Origin: an uncultured Roseburia sp.
GTDB lineage: Bacteria > Bacillota > Clostridia > Lachnospirales > Lachnospiraceae
Assembly (NCBI GenBank): GCA_930989305.1
Contig: CAKNLF010000006.1
Span: forward strand, 1-42,023
Reading direction: 5' to 3'
DNA: 42,023 bases
Below the pieces are notes generated by a model. The model searched no databases and was not told the DNA's origin. It saw only the letters and a list, made by a program, of their open reading frames with translations. Positions 8,035 through 16,622 of the stretch are shown piece by piece; the stretch's first letter is position 1; each line of letters starts with the position of its first letter. Both the position numbers and the translations under genes were made by a program.

Positions 8035-8805
8035 ATGAGTAGCAAATTCTGTTTAGACGGAAAAAACGCAGTAGTAGTAGGGGGAGCCGGCGGAATCGGA
8101 CAGGCTATTGCTCAGGGGCTTGCTGAAGCAGGAGCAAAAGTTGCCATCGCCAGCAGAAGAGAAGAATCACTTCAGCGCGCAGTAAAAGAACTGAAAGAAG
8201 CATGCGGCGCAGACGTAACATATTACATTTGTGACGCTACATCAGAAGCCGATGTAATCTCTTTGGCAGAAAAAACATTTGCGGATATGGGAAAAGTTGA
8301 TATTCTTGTTTGCTCACAGGGATTTAATAAAAAATTTGATGCAGTAGACTTTCCGATGGATGTATGGGATGAAATGTTCAGCGTTAACGTAAAAGGCGTT
8401 ATGATGTGCAACAAAGAGTTCGGAAAACGGATGAAAGCAAACGGATACGGCAAGATTATCGATATTACTTCCGTACGTGCATGCATGGCTACTTTCCCGA
8501 TGAAAGGAAACGCGGGATACTGTGCAACAAAAGGTGCTCTGAACATGGTTATCAGACAGTGCGCCGCAGAGTTCGGACCGGAAGTAACTGTAAACGGCAT
8601 TGGACCGACAGTTACAATGACTCCGATGATGGTCAACATCGTACCGGAAGAAGCAAAAGCAGGTATTGCCGCAAGCGTGCCAATGCAGAGAATGCAGGTA
8701 CCCGCTGACTGCGCAGGTCCGGCTGTATTCCTCGCTTCCGAAGCATCCGGTTATGTAACAGGCCAAATCCTTTACGTAGACGGCGGACTTACAGCAATCG
8801 GTTAA
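8035..8805 (+). CDS. Short-chain dehydrogenase/reductase (SDR 1)
   Basis: 256 residues, classical SDR. Cofactor motif GGAGGIG (16-22), catalytic S146, Y162 and K166 (YCATK), and the C-terminal YVTGQILYVDGG end. The usual NNAG structural motif is replaced by CSQG. Members of this type oxidise or reduce hydroxyl/keto groups on acids, sugars or acyl-CoA; relatives include gluconate 5-dehydrogenase and 3-oxoacyl reductases. It opens an operon with the BKACE (35 bases on) and CoA-transferase genes, so it could make or consume the beta-keto acid that BKACE cleaves. Start set by AAAGGAG. Confidence 0.9.
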   Translation: MSSKFCLDGKNAVVVGGAGGIGQAIAQGLAEAGAKVAIASRREESLQRAVKELKEACGADVTYYICDATSEADVISLAEKTFADMGKVDILVCSQGFNKKFDAVDFPMDVWDEMFSVNVKGVMMCNKEFGKRMKANGYGKIIDITSVRACMATFPMKGNAGYCATKGALNMVIRQCAAEFGPEVTVNGIGPTVTMTPMMVNIVPEEAKAGIAASVPMQRMQVPADCAGPAVFLASEASGYVTGQILYVDGGLTAIG

Positions 8806-8840
8806 AAATCATATATCAGACAGGTTGGAGGACAGATTGA

Positions 8841-9677
8841 ATGAACAATAAAGTCATCATAACGGCAGCCCTCACAGGGGCTATGACACCAAAGGAATTA
8901 AATGAAAATATTCCGCTGACACCGGAAGAGATCGCTGCGGACGCATACAAATGCTGGAAAGCCGGCGCGGCAATGGTCCACATCCATGTAAGAGATGACA
9001 ACGGTATCGGCGAAATGAATAAAGAAAAATTCGCGGAAGTGATCCGCCTGATCCGTTCCTACAAAGACTGTGATGTGATCATAAACTGTACAACAGCAGG
9101 AGAAAAAGACGCTTCCGATGAAAAACGTCTTGCTCACATCCGGGAACTGGACGGAATCGAAATGGCATCTTACGATGCGGGATCCTTTAACTGGATGCCT
9201 GCAGGCGTACATACAAACAGCCCGCAGTTTCTGGAAGAACTGGGAAATATCTGTACAGCAAGAGATATCAAACCGGAATATGAAATCTTTGATACAGGTA
9301 TGATGGGCATTGTAGATTACTATGTAGGCAAAGGAAATTTAAAGACACCGGGACAGTATTGTTTTGTACTTGGAGTAAAAGGCGGAATGGAAGCTACAGT
9401 GGAAAATCTGCTTTTCCTGAAAAACAAACTTCCGGAAGGAAGCACATGGAGCGCATTCGGAATTGGAAAATCCCATCTTCCGATCATGTACGCTACACTG
9501 GCTCTGGGCGGAAACATCCGTGTAGGGCTGGAAGATAACGTATATTACAGCAAAGGCGTAAAAGCTTCCAACGAAATGCTTGTTGAGAGAGCCGTACGTG
9601 TAGTAAAAGAATTCGGCAAAGAACCGGCTACTGCTCAGGAGGCACGAGAAATACTTGGTTTAAAACCACTGAAATAA
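8841..9677 (+). CDS. Beta-keto acid cleavage enzyme (BKACE, DUF849)
   Basis: 278 residues. The zinc ligands of the family are in their usual places: H47 and H49 in VHIHVRD and E231 in VRVGLEDN. The other family landmarks EIFDTG and GIGKSHLP are also present. BKACE enzymes condense a beta-keto acid with acetyl-CoA and cleave it to acetoacetate plus a new acyl-CoA; known members act on 3-keto-5-aminohexanoate (Kce) and 3-dehydrocarnitine among others. Substrate choice is set by pocket residues that cannot be assigned here by eye. The next gene, a CoA-transferase, and the thiolase further on would recycle the acetoacetate to acetyl-CoA. Confidence 0.95.
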   Translation: MNNKVIITAALTGAMTPKELNENIPLTPEEIAADAYKCWKAGAAMVHIHVRDDNGIGEMNKEKFAEVIRLIRSYKDCDVIINCTTAGEKDASDEKRLAHIRELDGIEMASYDAGSFNWMPAGVHTNSPQFLEELGNICTARDIKPEYEIFDTGMMGIVDYYVGKGNLKTPGQYCFVLGVKGGMEATVENLLFLKNKLPEGSTWSAFGIGKSHLPIMYATLALGGNIRVGLEDNVYYSKGVKASNEMLVERAVRVVKEFGKEPATAQEAREILGLKPLK

Positions 9678-9706
9678 TAAAAGAAAAAGATAAGCGAGGG
9701 AATGTA

Positions 9707-11008
9707 ATGAATTGGAAATCCATATATGAAAGCCGGACTATGACAGCGGAAGAGGCTTTACGTAAAGTCCCTGCCAACTGCCGTATGTTTCTGGGTCATG
9801 CCATGAGTGAACCTGCTTACCTTGTAGACTATATGTGCGACCATAAAGAGTGGTTTACCAATGTGGAAATCTGTCATATGGGATCCAGCGGCAAGCACAG
9901 GTATTGTATTGAAGAAGGGATGGAGGGACATCTTCGTCATAACTCTTTCTTTGCCAGTGTTCCAAGCAGAAAAGCAATCCTGGAAGGAAGAGCGGATTAT
10001 ACACCGGCCTTTTTCCATGAGATTCCAAGATTGTTTGATGAATTGGTGCCGGTAGACGTGCTGATGCTGACTGTAACGCCGCCGGATGAAAACGGCAAGG
10101 TGAGCCTGGGATGTTCCTGCGACTATACAAAACCCGCCCTGGAACATGCAAAACTGGTGATCGCTCAGGTCAATGATCAGTGGCCATGGACCGGAGGCGA
10201 TGCTCTGGTGGATGTATCACAGATTGACTGTTTTGTGGAATACAACCAGCCGATTCCGGAATTGAAGCCAGCCCCATTGACGGATGTGGAGATCAACATC
10301 GGAAAAAACTGCGCGAAACTGATCGAAGACGGAGATACCCTTCAGTTGGGCATCGGGTCCATCCCGGATGCAGTCTGCGCTTCTCTGAGAGATAAAAAGG
10401 ATCTGGGCATCCATACGGAACTTATGTGCGACGGGGTCATGGACCTGGTAGAAGCCGGTGTGATCAACAACAGCAAAAAGCCCATTGACAAAGGCGTATG
10501 CACCACGGCCTTTATGATGGGAACAAGAAAATTTTATGACTGGGTAGATCACAATCCTATTGTAAATATGCGGACAGTAGATTATACAAATAATCCGGTG
10601 ACGATCGCTCAGATGGATCACATTGTAAGCATCAACTCAGCAGTACAGGTAGATTTTCAGGGGCAGGTATGTTCAGAATCCATTGGTCTGATGCAGATCA
10701 GTTCCGTAGGCGGACAGGTAGACTTTGTACGGGGCGCGGCTATGGCAAAACACGGAAAAGCGATCATTGCCATGCCATCTACTGTAAAAGGTAAAATTTC
10801 CAAGATCGTACCAATCCTGGATGAAGGCGCAGCCGTAACAACATCCAGAAATGATGTAGACTATATAGTAACAGAATACGGGATTGCGCATTTAAAGGGC
10901 AAAACCCTGAAACAGCGTTCCAAAGCGCTGATCCAGATCGCTCATCCGGATTTCAGACCGCAGCTGATCGAAGCGTATGAACAAAGATATCATTGTAAAT
11001 ATGAATAA
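9707..11008 (+). CDS. Acetyl-CoA hydrolase/transferase family CoA-transferase
   Basis: 433 residues, the length of 4-hydroxybutyrate and butyryl-CoA:acetate CoA-transferases. The catalytic glutamate is E238 in GIHTELMCDGV, the same position as in that group, and the CoA-binding region GGQVDFVRGAA is present. It swaps CoA between an acyl-CoA and a free acid. In this operon the sensible job is moving CoA from the BKACE product to acetoacetate, or activating the substrate acid. 29 bases after the BKACE gene; start preceded by GCGAGGGAATGTA. Confidence 0.93.
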   Translation: MNWKSIYESRTMTAEEALRKVPANCRMFLGHAMSEPAYLVDYMCDHKEWFTNVEICHMGSSGKHRYCIEEGMEGHLRHNSFFASVPSRKAILEGRADYTPAFFHEIPRLFDELVPVDVLMLTVTPPDENGKVSLGCSCDYTKPALEHAKLVIAQVNDQWPWTGGDALVDVSQIDCFVEYNQPIPELKPAPLTDVEINIGKNCAKLIEDGDTLQLGIGSIPDAVCASLRDKKDLGIHTELMCDGVMDLVEAGVINNSKKPIDKGVCTTAFMMGTRKFYDWVDHNPIVNMRTVDYTNNPVTIAQMDHIVSINSAVQVDFQGQVCSESIGLMQISSVGGQVDFVRGAAMAKHGKAIIAMPSTVKGKISKIVPILDEGAAVTTSRNDVDYIVTEYGIAHLKGKTLKQRSKALIQIAHPDFRPQLIEAYEQRYHCKYE

Positions 11009-11061
11009 ACACTTATTGACCTAAATACTTTTGACCATTTTTACTAAATCCTAATTCAAAC

Positions 11062-11096
11062 AAAATCCCGTGATTCACTCGGAATCACGGGATTTT
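11062..11096. terminator. Bidirectional terminator shared by CoA-transferase and LysR genes
   Basis: A perfect 15-bp stem (11062-11076 with 11082-11096, 5-base loop) with A-tract on the left and T-tract on the right works in both directions. Its left arm contains the stop codon of the leftward LysR gene. Confidence 0.85.
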
Positions 11097-11983
11097 GCGT
11101 TCTGCATATAAGACATAAACGCTTTGCGGAAAACAGGCAGAGAGGGATTTGGATTGTTTTTCTTCCACAGCAGATTCAGTGAAATGTTGCATTCTTCATC
11201 GGCAAGGGGAACAAGAGACAGATCTTCTATCATAAATTCAAGATGAGAGGGGATAATGAAAAATCCTTTGTTAATGCTGACAAAAAAGAGGGCGGTTTCA
11301 ATATTGGGCACTTCCTGCACGATGTTATATTTTGTGTTTGCCTTTTTAAACAGCTGCTGGTGAAATTCATATGTAATAGGATTGCTCTGGCGGGAAAAGG
11401 TGATACCCGGCACACCGGATAACTCCTTCAGATACAGCTGATCTTTTGAAGCAAGAGGATTGTCCGGTGAAAATACAGCTACCAGCCGGTCCTTCAGAAG
11501 AGTTTCGCTTTGCAGTCCGGAAAAAAAGGAGCTGTCTACATGTGTGACAAATCCCAAGTCAATCTGATCTTCGTTTAGGCGTTTGGTCAGAACATCCAGA
11601 TTATCGCAGGAAAAGGATAACTTGATCTGAGGATGTTCCGCGGAAAATTCCGGGATGAACCGGGACAGAAAAGGCTGTACCGCAGCTCCGAGAAAACCGA
11701 TGGATACCTGACCGGAAGCGGAGGAAGTAGCCTCTTTTACCAATTCAAGAGCATGATTATAATGGTCTACAATTTCCCGGGCTTCATGATAAAAGAGCTG
11801 TCCAACAGAGGTCAGATGCACATTATGGGTATCCCGTATAAAAAGCCGGGCTCCCAGGGTCTGTTCCAGATCATGAATGTGGCGGCTTAGAGCGGGCTGT
11901 GTGAGAAAAAGCTGATTGGCGGCTTTGCTGTAGTTAAGATGTGTTGCCAGTACAATAAATTCATTTAACCTGTTAATATCCAT
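11075..11983 (-). CDS. LysR-family regulator 1
   Basis: 302 residues. N-terminal winged helix with the standard LysR pattern (LNYSKAANQLFLTQPALSRH, then LGARLFIR) and a type 2 periplasmic-binding-protein effector domain from about 90 (GQVSIGFLGAAVQPFL). The start has AGGAGAGAG upstream. It follows the MarR gene by 27 bases and is co-transcribed with it, lying between the BKACE operon and the thiolase operon, both of which it may control. The effector is unknown. Confidence 0.92.
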   Translation of the reverse strand: MDINRLNEFIVLATHLNYSKAANQLFLTQPALSRHIHDLEQTLGARLFIRDTHNVHLTSVGQLFYHEAREIVDHYNHALELVKEATSSASGQVSIGFLGAAVQPFLSRFIPEFSAEHPQIKLSFSCDNLDVLTKRLNEDQIDLGFVTHVDSSFFSGLQSETLLKDRLVAVFSPDNPLASKDQLYLKELSGVPGITFSRQSNPITYEFHQQLFKKANTKYNIVQEVPNIETALFFVSINKGFFIIPSHLEFMIEDLSLVPLADEECNISLNLLWKKNNPNPSLPVFRKAFMSYMQNAKSRDSE

Positions 11984-12010
11984 ATGATTTCTCTCTCCTA
12001 TCTGTATATG

Positions 12011-12448
12011 TCACGCTTTTATCTTGTGATAGTAAGCGGTCGTTGCGTCTGAAATATTTTGGAAGATGCGGGTGCTGTCTTCCGGAGACAGGGCAGACTG
12101 CAGATCAACAAAGTATCCGTGGATAAGCTGGTGAAAATCAAGGGCATAGCCCAATCCTTTTTCTGTCAGATAAATATGGCAGATCCGGTTGTCCCGGGGA
12201 TCAGAAATTTTTTTCAGAAGACCTGCTCTCTCGAGATTCTTTACGGAAACGGATACGCTGGACATGCCAAGGCCGGCAAGGGCCGCCAGTTCTTTTAAAG
12301 TAATGCCGTCATTTGTCATTAATACAGTAAGAATACGGGGCTGCCCCCGGTACAGATTGGTCTTTTGGCACATAAGCCTGTCCAGTTTGCTGTATTCATG
12401 TATAAAAGAGAAAAAGAAATCGCCAAATGCAAGTTTTTGAGTATTCAT
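12011..12448 (-). CDS. MarR-family regulator
   Basis: 145 residues with the MarR winged helix (LKELAALAGLGMSSVSVSVK as recognition region, DPRDNR in the wing) between N- and C-terminal dimerisation helices. AAAGGAG precedes the start. A perfect palindrome sits at its own promoter (12493-12504), suggesting autorepression relieved by a ligand such as an acyl-CoA or aromatic acid. First gene of a two-gene unit with the LysR gene and divergent from the thiolase operon. Confidence 0.92.
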   Translation of the reverse strand: MNTQKLAFGDFFFSFIHEYSKLDRLMCQKTNLYRGQPRILTVLMTNDGITLKELAALAGLGMSSVSVSVKNLERAGLLKKISDPRDNRICHIYLTEKGLGYALDFHQLIHGYFVDLQSALSPEDSTRIFQNISDATTAYYHKIKA

Positions 12449-12492
12449 AAAAGGACTCCTTTATTAATCTGGTGTTATGGAACCGTAAAAAT

Positions 12493-12532
12493 TTTGTATA
12501 CAAACTATCTCACATTTTGGAAAAAAAGTCAA
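12493..12532 (-). promoter_or_regulatory. MarR-LysR promoter with palindromic operator
   Basis: On the minus strand, TTGACT (12527-12532), 17 bases, then GATAGT (12504-12509). The 12-bp perfect palindrome TTTGTATACAAA (12493-12504) lies directly on the predicted start of transcription, the classic position of a MarR-type operator. A half copy, TTTGTATAA, is found at 12592-12600 on the thiolase side. Confidence 0.75.
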
Positions 12533-12591
12533 TAATAGCAGGATATTTTGCCCGTAATTACAAAAAAGAAAATTATAATGGTAATAATTTT

Positions 12592-12648
12592 TTTGTATAA
12601 GCAGTTGAAAAAGGAGCATTTCATTCTGAGTAGTAATTATGCTATGAT
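12592..12648 (+). promoter_or_regulatory. Promoter of the thiolase operon
   Basis: Extended -10 TGC plus TATGAT (12643-12648) with TTCATT (12620-12625) 17 bases upstream. Just ahead are the operator half-site TTTGTATAA (12592-12600) and a GTTGAAAA box (12604-12611) like those upstream of the iron-sulfur operon. Confidence 0.55.
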
Positions 12649-12734
12649 TTTCGCAGAGAAAGATATGGGCAGAAGATGGAACTTGTAAAATAATTTAGAT
12701 AATTCAGGAAAAACCATTTTAAGGAGGATAAAAA

Positions 12735-13895
12735 ATGAACAGAGAAGTAGTGATCGTGGCATATGGCCGTTCAGCTGTGTGCCGTGCGAGAAAGGGTTCT
12801 TTTGCGGGAACACATCCCATTGAATATTCCGCGCAGGTATTAAAAGGGGTGTTGGATAAGATTCCCCAGCTGGACAGAGCGGATATTGAAGATGTGATCA
12901 TGGGCTGCGCGGTTCAGCATTATAAAACATCTATGAACATAGCCAAGAGTGTTGTGGCCAGGGCTGAACTGCCGGAATGTGTGGCAGGACATACGATTAA
13001 TCGTTTCTGTTCCTCAGGTCTGCAGGCAATTGCTACTGCGGCAAATGCCATCGCGGCAGGCCAGGGAGATGTGATCGTGGCCGGAGGCGTAGAGGATATG
13101 AGCGGTACTTTTGAACCTTATCCGGAAGAGTATCAGGATCCGTGGCTGAATGAACATGCTCCCGGCGCATATATGGCTATGGGCATCACTGCGGAAAATG
13201 TAGTGAAAAAATACGGTCTTACAAGAACGGAAATGGACCAGATGGCAGTAGACTCTCACCGTAAAGCTGCAAAAGCTCAGAAAGAAGGAAAGCTGGCTCC
13301 GTCTATCATACCGGTAACTGTTGTGGATGAAAACGGCAATGAAAAAGTTGTCACAGAGGACGAAGGCATACGTCCGAATACAAATTTGGAAACACTGGCT
13401 ACTTTAAAGCCCTGCTTTATTCCTGAAACAGGTACTGTAACAGCGGCTACTTCTTCTCAGACTTCAGACGCGGCTGCCTTTGTTGTACTGATGGAAGCGG
13501 AAAAAGCAAAATCTCTGGGCATCAAACCCATTGCGAAACTGGTTTCTTTTGCGGTAGCCGGATGCGATGCCACCATGATGGGACTGGGACCGATCTACGC
13601 AGTGCCGAAAGCTATGAAACGCGCGGGACTTACAGTAGATGATATGGATGTGATCGAGTTAAACGAAGCTTTTGCGGCTCAGGCGATTCCGTGTATCAGA
13701 GAACTGAAACTGAATCCTGAAAAAGTCAATCCTTACGGCGGCGCAATGGCGCTGGGTCATCCTATGGGAGCAACAGGAGCGTTCCTTACCTGTAAAGCGT
13801 TGGATTATCTCCAGGATAATAACGGAAAATACGGCCTGGTAACAATGTGTATCGGCGGCGGTATGGGCGCAGCCGGAATTTTCGAATTAGTATAG
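12735..13895 (+). CDS. Thiolase (acetyl-CoA C-acetyltransferase family)
   Basis: 386 residues. Catalytic residues are visible: C92 in NRFCSSGLQA, H342 in GHPMGATGA and C372 in CIGGGMGAA. It cleaves acetoacetyl-CoA or a longer 3-ketoacyl-CoA with CoA. In this cluster it would complete the recycling of acetoacetate released by BKACE. Start set by AAGGAGG at 12721-12727. The next gene follows after 12 bases. Confidence 0.93.
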   Translation: MNREVVIVAYGRSAVCRARKGSFAGTHPIEYSAQVLKGVLDKIPQLDRADIEDVIMGCAVQHYKTSMNIAKSVVARAELPECVAGHTINRFCSSGLQAIATAANAIAAGQGDVIVAGGVEDMSGTFEPYPEEYQDPWLNEHAPGAYMAMGITAENVVKKYGLTRTEMDQMAVDSHRKAAKAQKEGKLAPSIIPVTVVDENGNEKVVTEDEGIRPNTNLETLATLKPCFIPETGTVTAATSSQTSDAAAFVVLMEAEKAKSLGIKPIAKLVSFAVAGCDATMMGLGPIYAVPKAMKRAGLTVDDMDVIELNEAFAAQAIPCIRELKLNPEKVNPYGGAMALGHPMGATGAFLTCKALDYLQDNNGKYGLVTMCIGGGMGAAGIFELV

Positions 13896-13907
13896 AGGTG
13901 ACAGAGC

Positions 13908-14873
13908 ATGAAAGCAGAGGATATTAAATGCGTTGCGTCTATTGGAGGCGGTGTGATCGGATCCAGTTGGACCCTGTTATTCGCCATGAGAGGACTGCAG
14001 GTATTCCAGTATGATATTAATGACGCACAGATTGAAGGTTGTAAAAAGAATATAGAGAATAATATCAATTCACTGATTGAATTTGGCGCAATAAAGGCAG
14101 AAGACAAAGAAGAGATCAAAAGCCGTATCTCATACACAACAAAAATTGCCGAAGCGGTAAAAGACGCTCAGTTTATACAGGAAAACGGTCCGGAACGTCT
14201 GCCTATTAAGCAGGGTATTCTGGCTGAAATCGAAGAATCCGCTCCTGCGGACGCGATCTATGCCAGCAGCTCCTCCGGTCTTTTGATCTCAGATGTAACC
14301 GCAAATGCTGTACATCCTGAGCGATGCGTCGGCGGACATCCTTATAATCCGCCTCATCTGATCCCGCTGGTAGAGATCACATATTGTGAGAAAACCAGTC
14401 CGGAGACAGTAAAACTGGCGAAAGAATTTTATCAGTCTATCGGAAAAGAAGCGGTTGTACTCAACAAAGAGTGCCCGGGATATATTGCGAACCGTCTGCA
14501 GCTGGCAGTTTACCGTGAAATGATAGATCTGGTAATGCGGGGAATCTGCAGCGCGGAAGACGCGGATAAGGCCCTTGTATACGGACCGGGTATCCGGTGG
14601 GCAATTTTCGGACACAATATGATCATGCAGCTGGGAAATCCAAATGGCCTGAAAGCTATGATGGAAATGCTGGGAGACGGCGGAGACGTATGGCTGGCTG
14701 ATATGGCTGACTGGAAACATATGCCCTCCAAAGAGTATGGAGAAATCGCCCAGGCATCTGTAGATGAAATGATGAAAAATTTCCCGGACGAAATCGGTCA
14801 TACAAATCCGGAAATAGCGAAATACCGTGATAAGATGCTGATAGAAATATTAAAGCTGCATAAGAAATTTTAA
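13908..14873 (+). CDS. 3-hydroxyacyl-CoA dehydrogenase-fold enzyme, carnitine/gulonate dehydrogenase-like
   Basis: 321 residues with an N-terminal NAD fold (GGGVIGSSW, 13-21) and the C-terminal helical dimer domain. The catalytic segment GGHPYNPPHLIPLVEI (H144, E156) has the proline-rich form found in L-carnitine 3-dehydrogenase, L-gulonate 3-dehydrogenase and lambda-crystallin, not the HFFNP form of acyl-CoA-dependent enzymes, so a free beta-hydroxy acid is the likelier substrate. It would oxidise this to the beta-keto acid used by BKACE. Carnitine itself is possible but no BCCT or ABC carnitine transporter is present. Co-transcribed with the thiolase. Confidence 0.85.
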   Translation: MKAEDIKCVASIGGGVIGSSWTLLFAMRGLQVFQYDINDAQIEGCKKNIENNINSLIEFGAIKAEDKEEIKSRISYTTKIAEAVKDAQFIQENGPERLPIKQGILAEIEESAPADAIYASSSSGLLISDVTANAVHPERCVGGHPYNPPHLIPLVEITYCEKTSPETVKLAKEFYQSIGKEAVVLNKECPGYIANRLQLAVYREMIDLVMRGICSAEDADKALVYGPGIRWAIFGHNMIMQLGNPNGLKAMMEMLGDGGDVWLADMADWKHMPSKEYGEIAQASVDEMMKNFPDEIGHTNPEIAKYRDKMLIEILKLHKKF

Positions 14874-14893
14874 TCTGAAGCAGAAAATAAGAC

Positions 14894-14937
14894 AAATGTC
14901 CGGGACAGTGCAGTGCGCTGTGCCCGGACATTTTTTT
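14894..14937 (+). terminator. Terminator after the thiolase operon
   Basis: Eleven-base-pair stem 14894-14904 with 14923-14933, extended inside by ACAG/CTGT, followed by seven T. It overlaps an upstream in-frame ATG of the next gene, which supports the later start chosen for that gene. Confidence 0.9.
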
Positions 14938-14952
14938 GGGAAGGAGAAGGAT

Positions 14953-15747
14953 ATGGGAGAAGAAAGAAAAGAATGGCCTGTAAAACTGCCCTCTTTTGAT
15001 TTTTCAGGGAAAACCGTTGTGGTGACCGGGGGAACAAAAGGAATCGGCCGTGCCATTGCTATGGCGTTTGCCCGCTGCCGCGCCAATGTGGTGGTGTCCA
15101 GCCGTCACCAATCAGATTGTATGGAGACAGCGCAGACTATATGCAGCTGCGGCGGGTGCGCGGAGGGAATCTGCGCGGATGTCCGCCAGGTGTCGGAGAT
15201 CGCCCGTCTGATGGAAAAAAGCGTGCTCAGATTCGGCGGGATCGATATACTGGTAAACTGCGCCGGCACAGCGGTTACAAAGCGGATCGTAGATCTGGAA
15301 GAAGAAGATTATAATAAAGTAATGGATACGAATTTAAAAAGCGTATTATTTGCTTCCAAAGAAGCGGCGAAAATAATGATAGAAAAGGGCACAGGGGGAA
15401 AGATCATACAGATCGCGTCCATCGGAGGACTGAAGGGCAGCAATTGCCTTTCTGTGTATGGAGCGTCTAAGGCGGCGGTGCTCAACCTGACCAAGACGAT
15501 GGCTTTGGAATGGAGCCGGTACGGAATACAGATAAACGCAATATGTCCGGGCTATGTGGTGACGGAATTAAACAAAGCCCAGTTTGAAAATGAAAAATTT
15601 CTGGATAAAACATTAAAGCAGATCCCTCAGCGCAGACTGGGGACAGTAGATGAGATAGCGGCAGTGGCGCTGTTTCTGGCCTGTGATCAGTCCTATATGA
15701 TACAGGGCGAGGCCATCACTGCGGATATGGGAAGCACCTGCGGATAA
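14953..15747 (+). CDS. Short-chain dehydrogenase/reductase (SDR 2)
   Basis: 264 residues. TGGTKGIG cofactor motif at 25-32, VNCAG at 101-105, catalytic S156, Y169 and K173, and the PGYVVTE segment of FabG-like SDRs. The start at 14953 is preceded by AAGGAGAAGG; the in-frame ATG at 14896 lies inside the terminator hairpin and is not used. Paired with SDR 3 28 bases downstream. A reductase or dehydrogenase for a hydroxy acid or acyl-CoA of the pathway is likely; direction unknown. It is cysteine-rich for an SDR (six in the first 105 residues). Confidence 0.88.
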   Translation: MGEERKEWPVKLPSFDFSGKTVVVTGGTKGIGRAIAMAFARCRANVVVSSRHQSDCMETAQTICSCGGCAEGICADVRQVSEIARLMEKSVLRFGGIDILVNCAGTAVTKRIVDLEEEDYNKVMDTNLKSVLFASKEAAKIMIEKGTGGKIIQIASIGGLKGSNCLSVYGASKAAVLNLTKTMALEWSRYGIQINAICPGYVVTELNKAQFENEKFLDKTLKQIPQRRLGTVDEIAAVALFLACDQSYMIQGEAITADMGSTCG

Positions 15748-15775
15748 GGGAAAGGAAGAAAGGAGAAAGGATATC

Positions 15776-16537
15776 ATGGGATTATTAGAGAAAAAAGTAG
15801 CGGTTATCACTGGAGCAAGTTCCGGGATCGGGAAAAAAACAGCGGAGATTTTTGCGAAAGAGGGAGCTGTTGTGGTTCTGGCTGCCCGCAGGCTGGAAAA
15901 ACTTCAGGAAGTTGAAAATGAGATTCGGGAAAAAGGCGGCGAAGCTCTGACCGTACAGGCTGATGTAAGTAAAAAAGAGGATTGTGATAATCTGATAGAA
16001 GCGGCGGTAAAAGCATACGGCAGAGTGGATATTCTGGTGAATAACGCAGGTATGGCGGATAAACACCGGCCGATCACCCGGTGCGACGAGGGGTGGTGGA
16101 AAGAAATCTGCCAGGTGAACCTGGATTCCGTATATTATATGACAAAAGCAGCCCTTGGATATATGGAGCGGCAGCAGTCCGGATCTATCGTTAATATTTC
16201 CTCTATCGGAGGGGTTTTCTGTAACAGCGGCGTTGCCTACAGCGCTACAAAAGCGGCTGTGAATGCTATTACAAAGAATGTAGCGCTTCAGTTCGCGGGA
16301 AAGGGTATCCGCTGCAATTCTGTCTGCCCGGGCCCTACGCCTACAGCATTGAATACCCCGGAGCAGCTTTCTACATTTGACCGGGAATTCGCGGATTTGT
16401 GCTCCGCGCATATGTATATGGATGTCCCGGAAGCGGATGTGGCAGATCAGGCAAATGCCATTTTGTATTTTGCCAGCGATATGTCCAAAGCGGTTACAGG
16501 ACAGATTCTGGTAGTGGACAACGGATGTACTTTATAA
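15776..16537 (+). CDS. Short-chain dehydrogenase/reductase (SDR 3)
   Basis: 253 residues. TGASSGIG (12-19), NNAG (89-92), catalytic S142, Y155 and K159 (YSATK), and a VTGQILVVDNG end. Near identity to classical 3-oxoacyl or secondary-alcohol dehydrogenases; NAD(P) preference not determined. Start set by AAAGGAGAAAGG. It forms a two-gene unit with SDR 2. Three different SDRs plus the dehydrogenase at 13908 in one cluster suggest either stereoisomeric hydroxyl groups or several successive oxidations on one substrate. Confidence 0.9.
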   Translation: MGLLEKKVAVITGASSGIGKKTAEIFAKEGAVVVLAARRLEKLQEVENEIREKGGEALTVQADVSKKEDCDNLIEAAVKAYGRVDILVNNAGMADKHRPITRCDEGWWKEICQVNLDSVYYMTKAALGYMERQQSGSIVNISSIGGVFCNSGVAYSATKAAVNAITKNVALQFAGKGIRCNSVCPGPTPTALNTPEQLSTFDREFADLCSAHMYMDVPEADVADQANAILYFASDMSKAVTGQILVVDNGCTL

Positions 16538-16563
16538 CCGCATTGTAAAAAGAAAATGGGAAA

Positions 16564-16610
16564 ACCCCGGCGCGGATAGTGATAAAAATTGTCCGGCCGG
16601 GGTATTTTTT
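16564..16610 (+). terminator. Terminator after SDR 3
   Basis: ACCCCGGC (16564-16571) pairs with GCCGGGGT (16596-16603), with further inner pairing, then a T-run. It lies between convergent genes and is just beyond the stop of the leftward DUF1097 gene. Confidence 0.85.
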
Positions 16611-16622
16611 ATGCCCGATATA

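Noticed and set aside
8841..14873. Calling the island a carnitine degradation cluster
   Set aside because: No BCCT or ABC carnitine transporter, betaine enzymes or CoA-ligase of the Cai type are present; family resemblance of two enzymes is not enough.
14896..14952. Upstream ATG giving SDR 2 a 19-residue extension
   Set aside because: It lies inside the terminator hairpin and has no ribosome binding site, whereas 14953 does.
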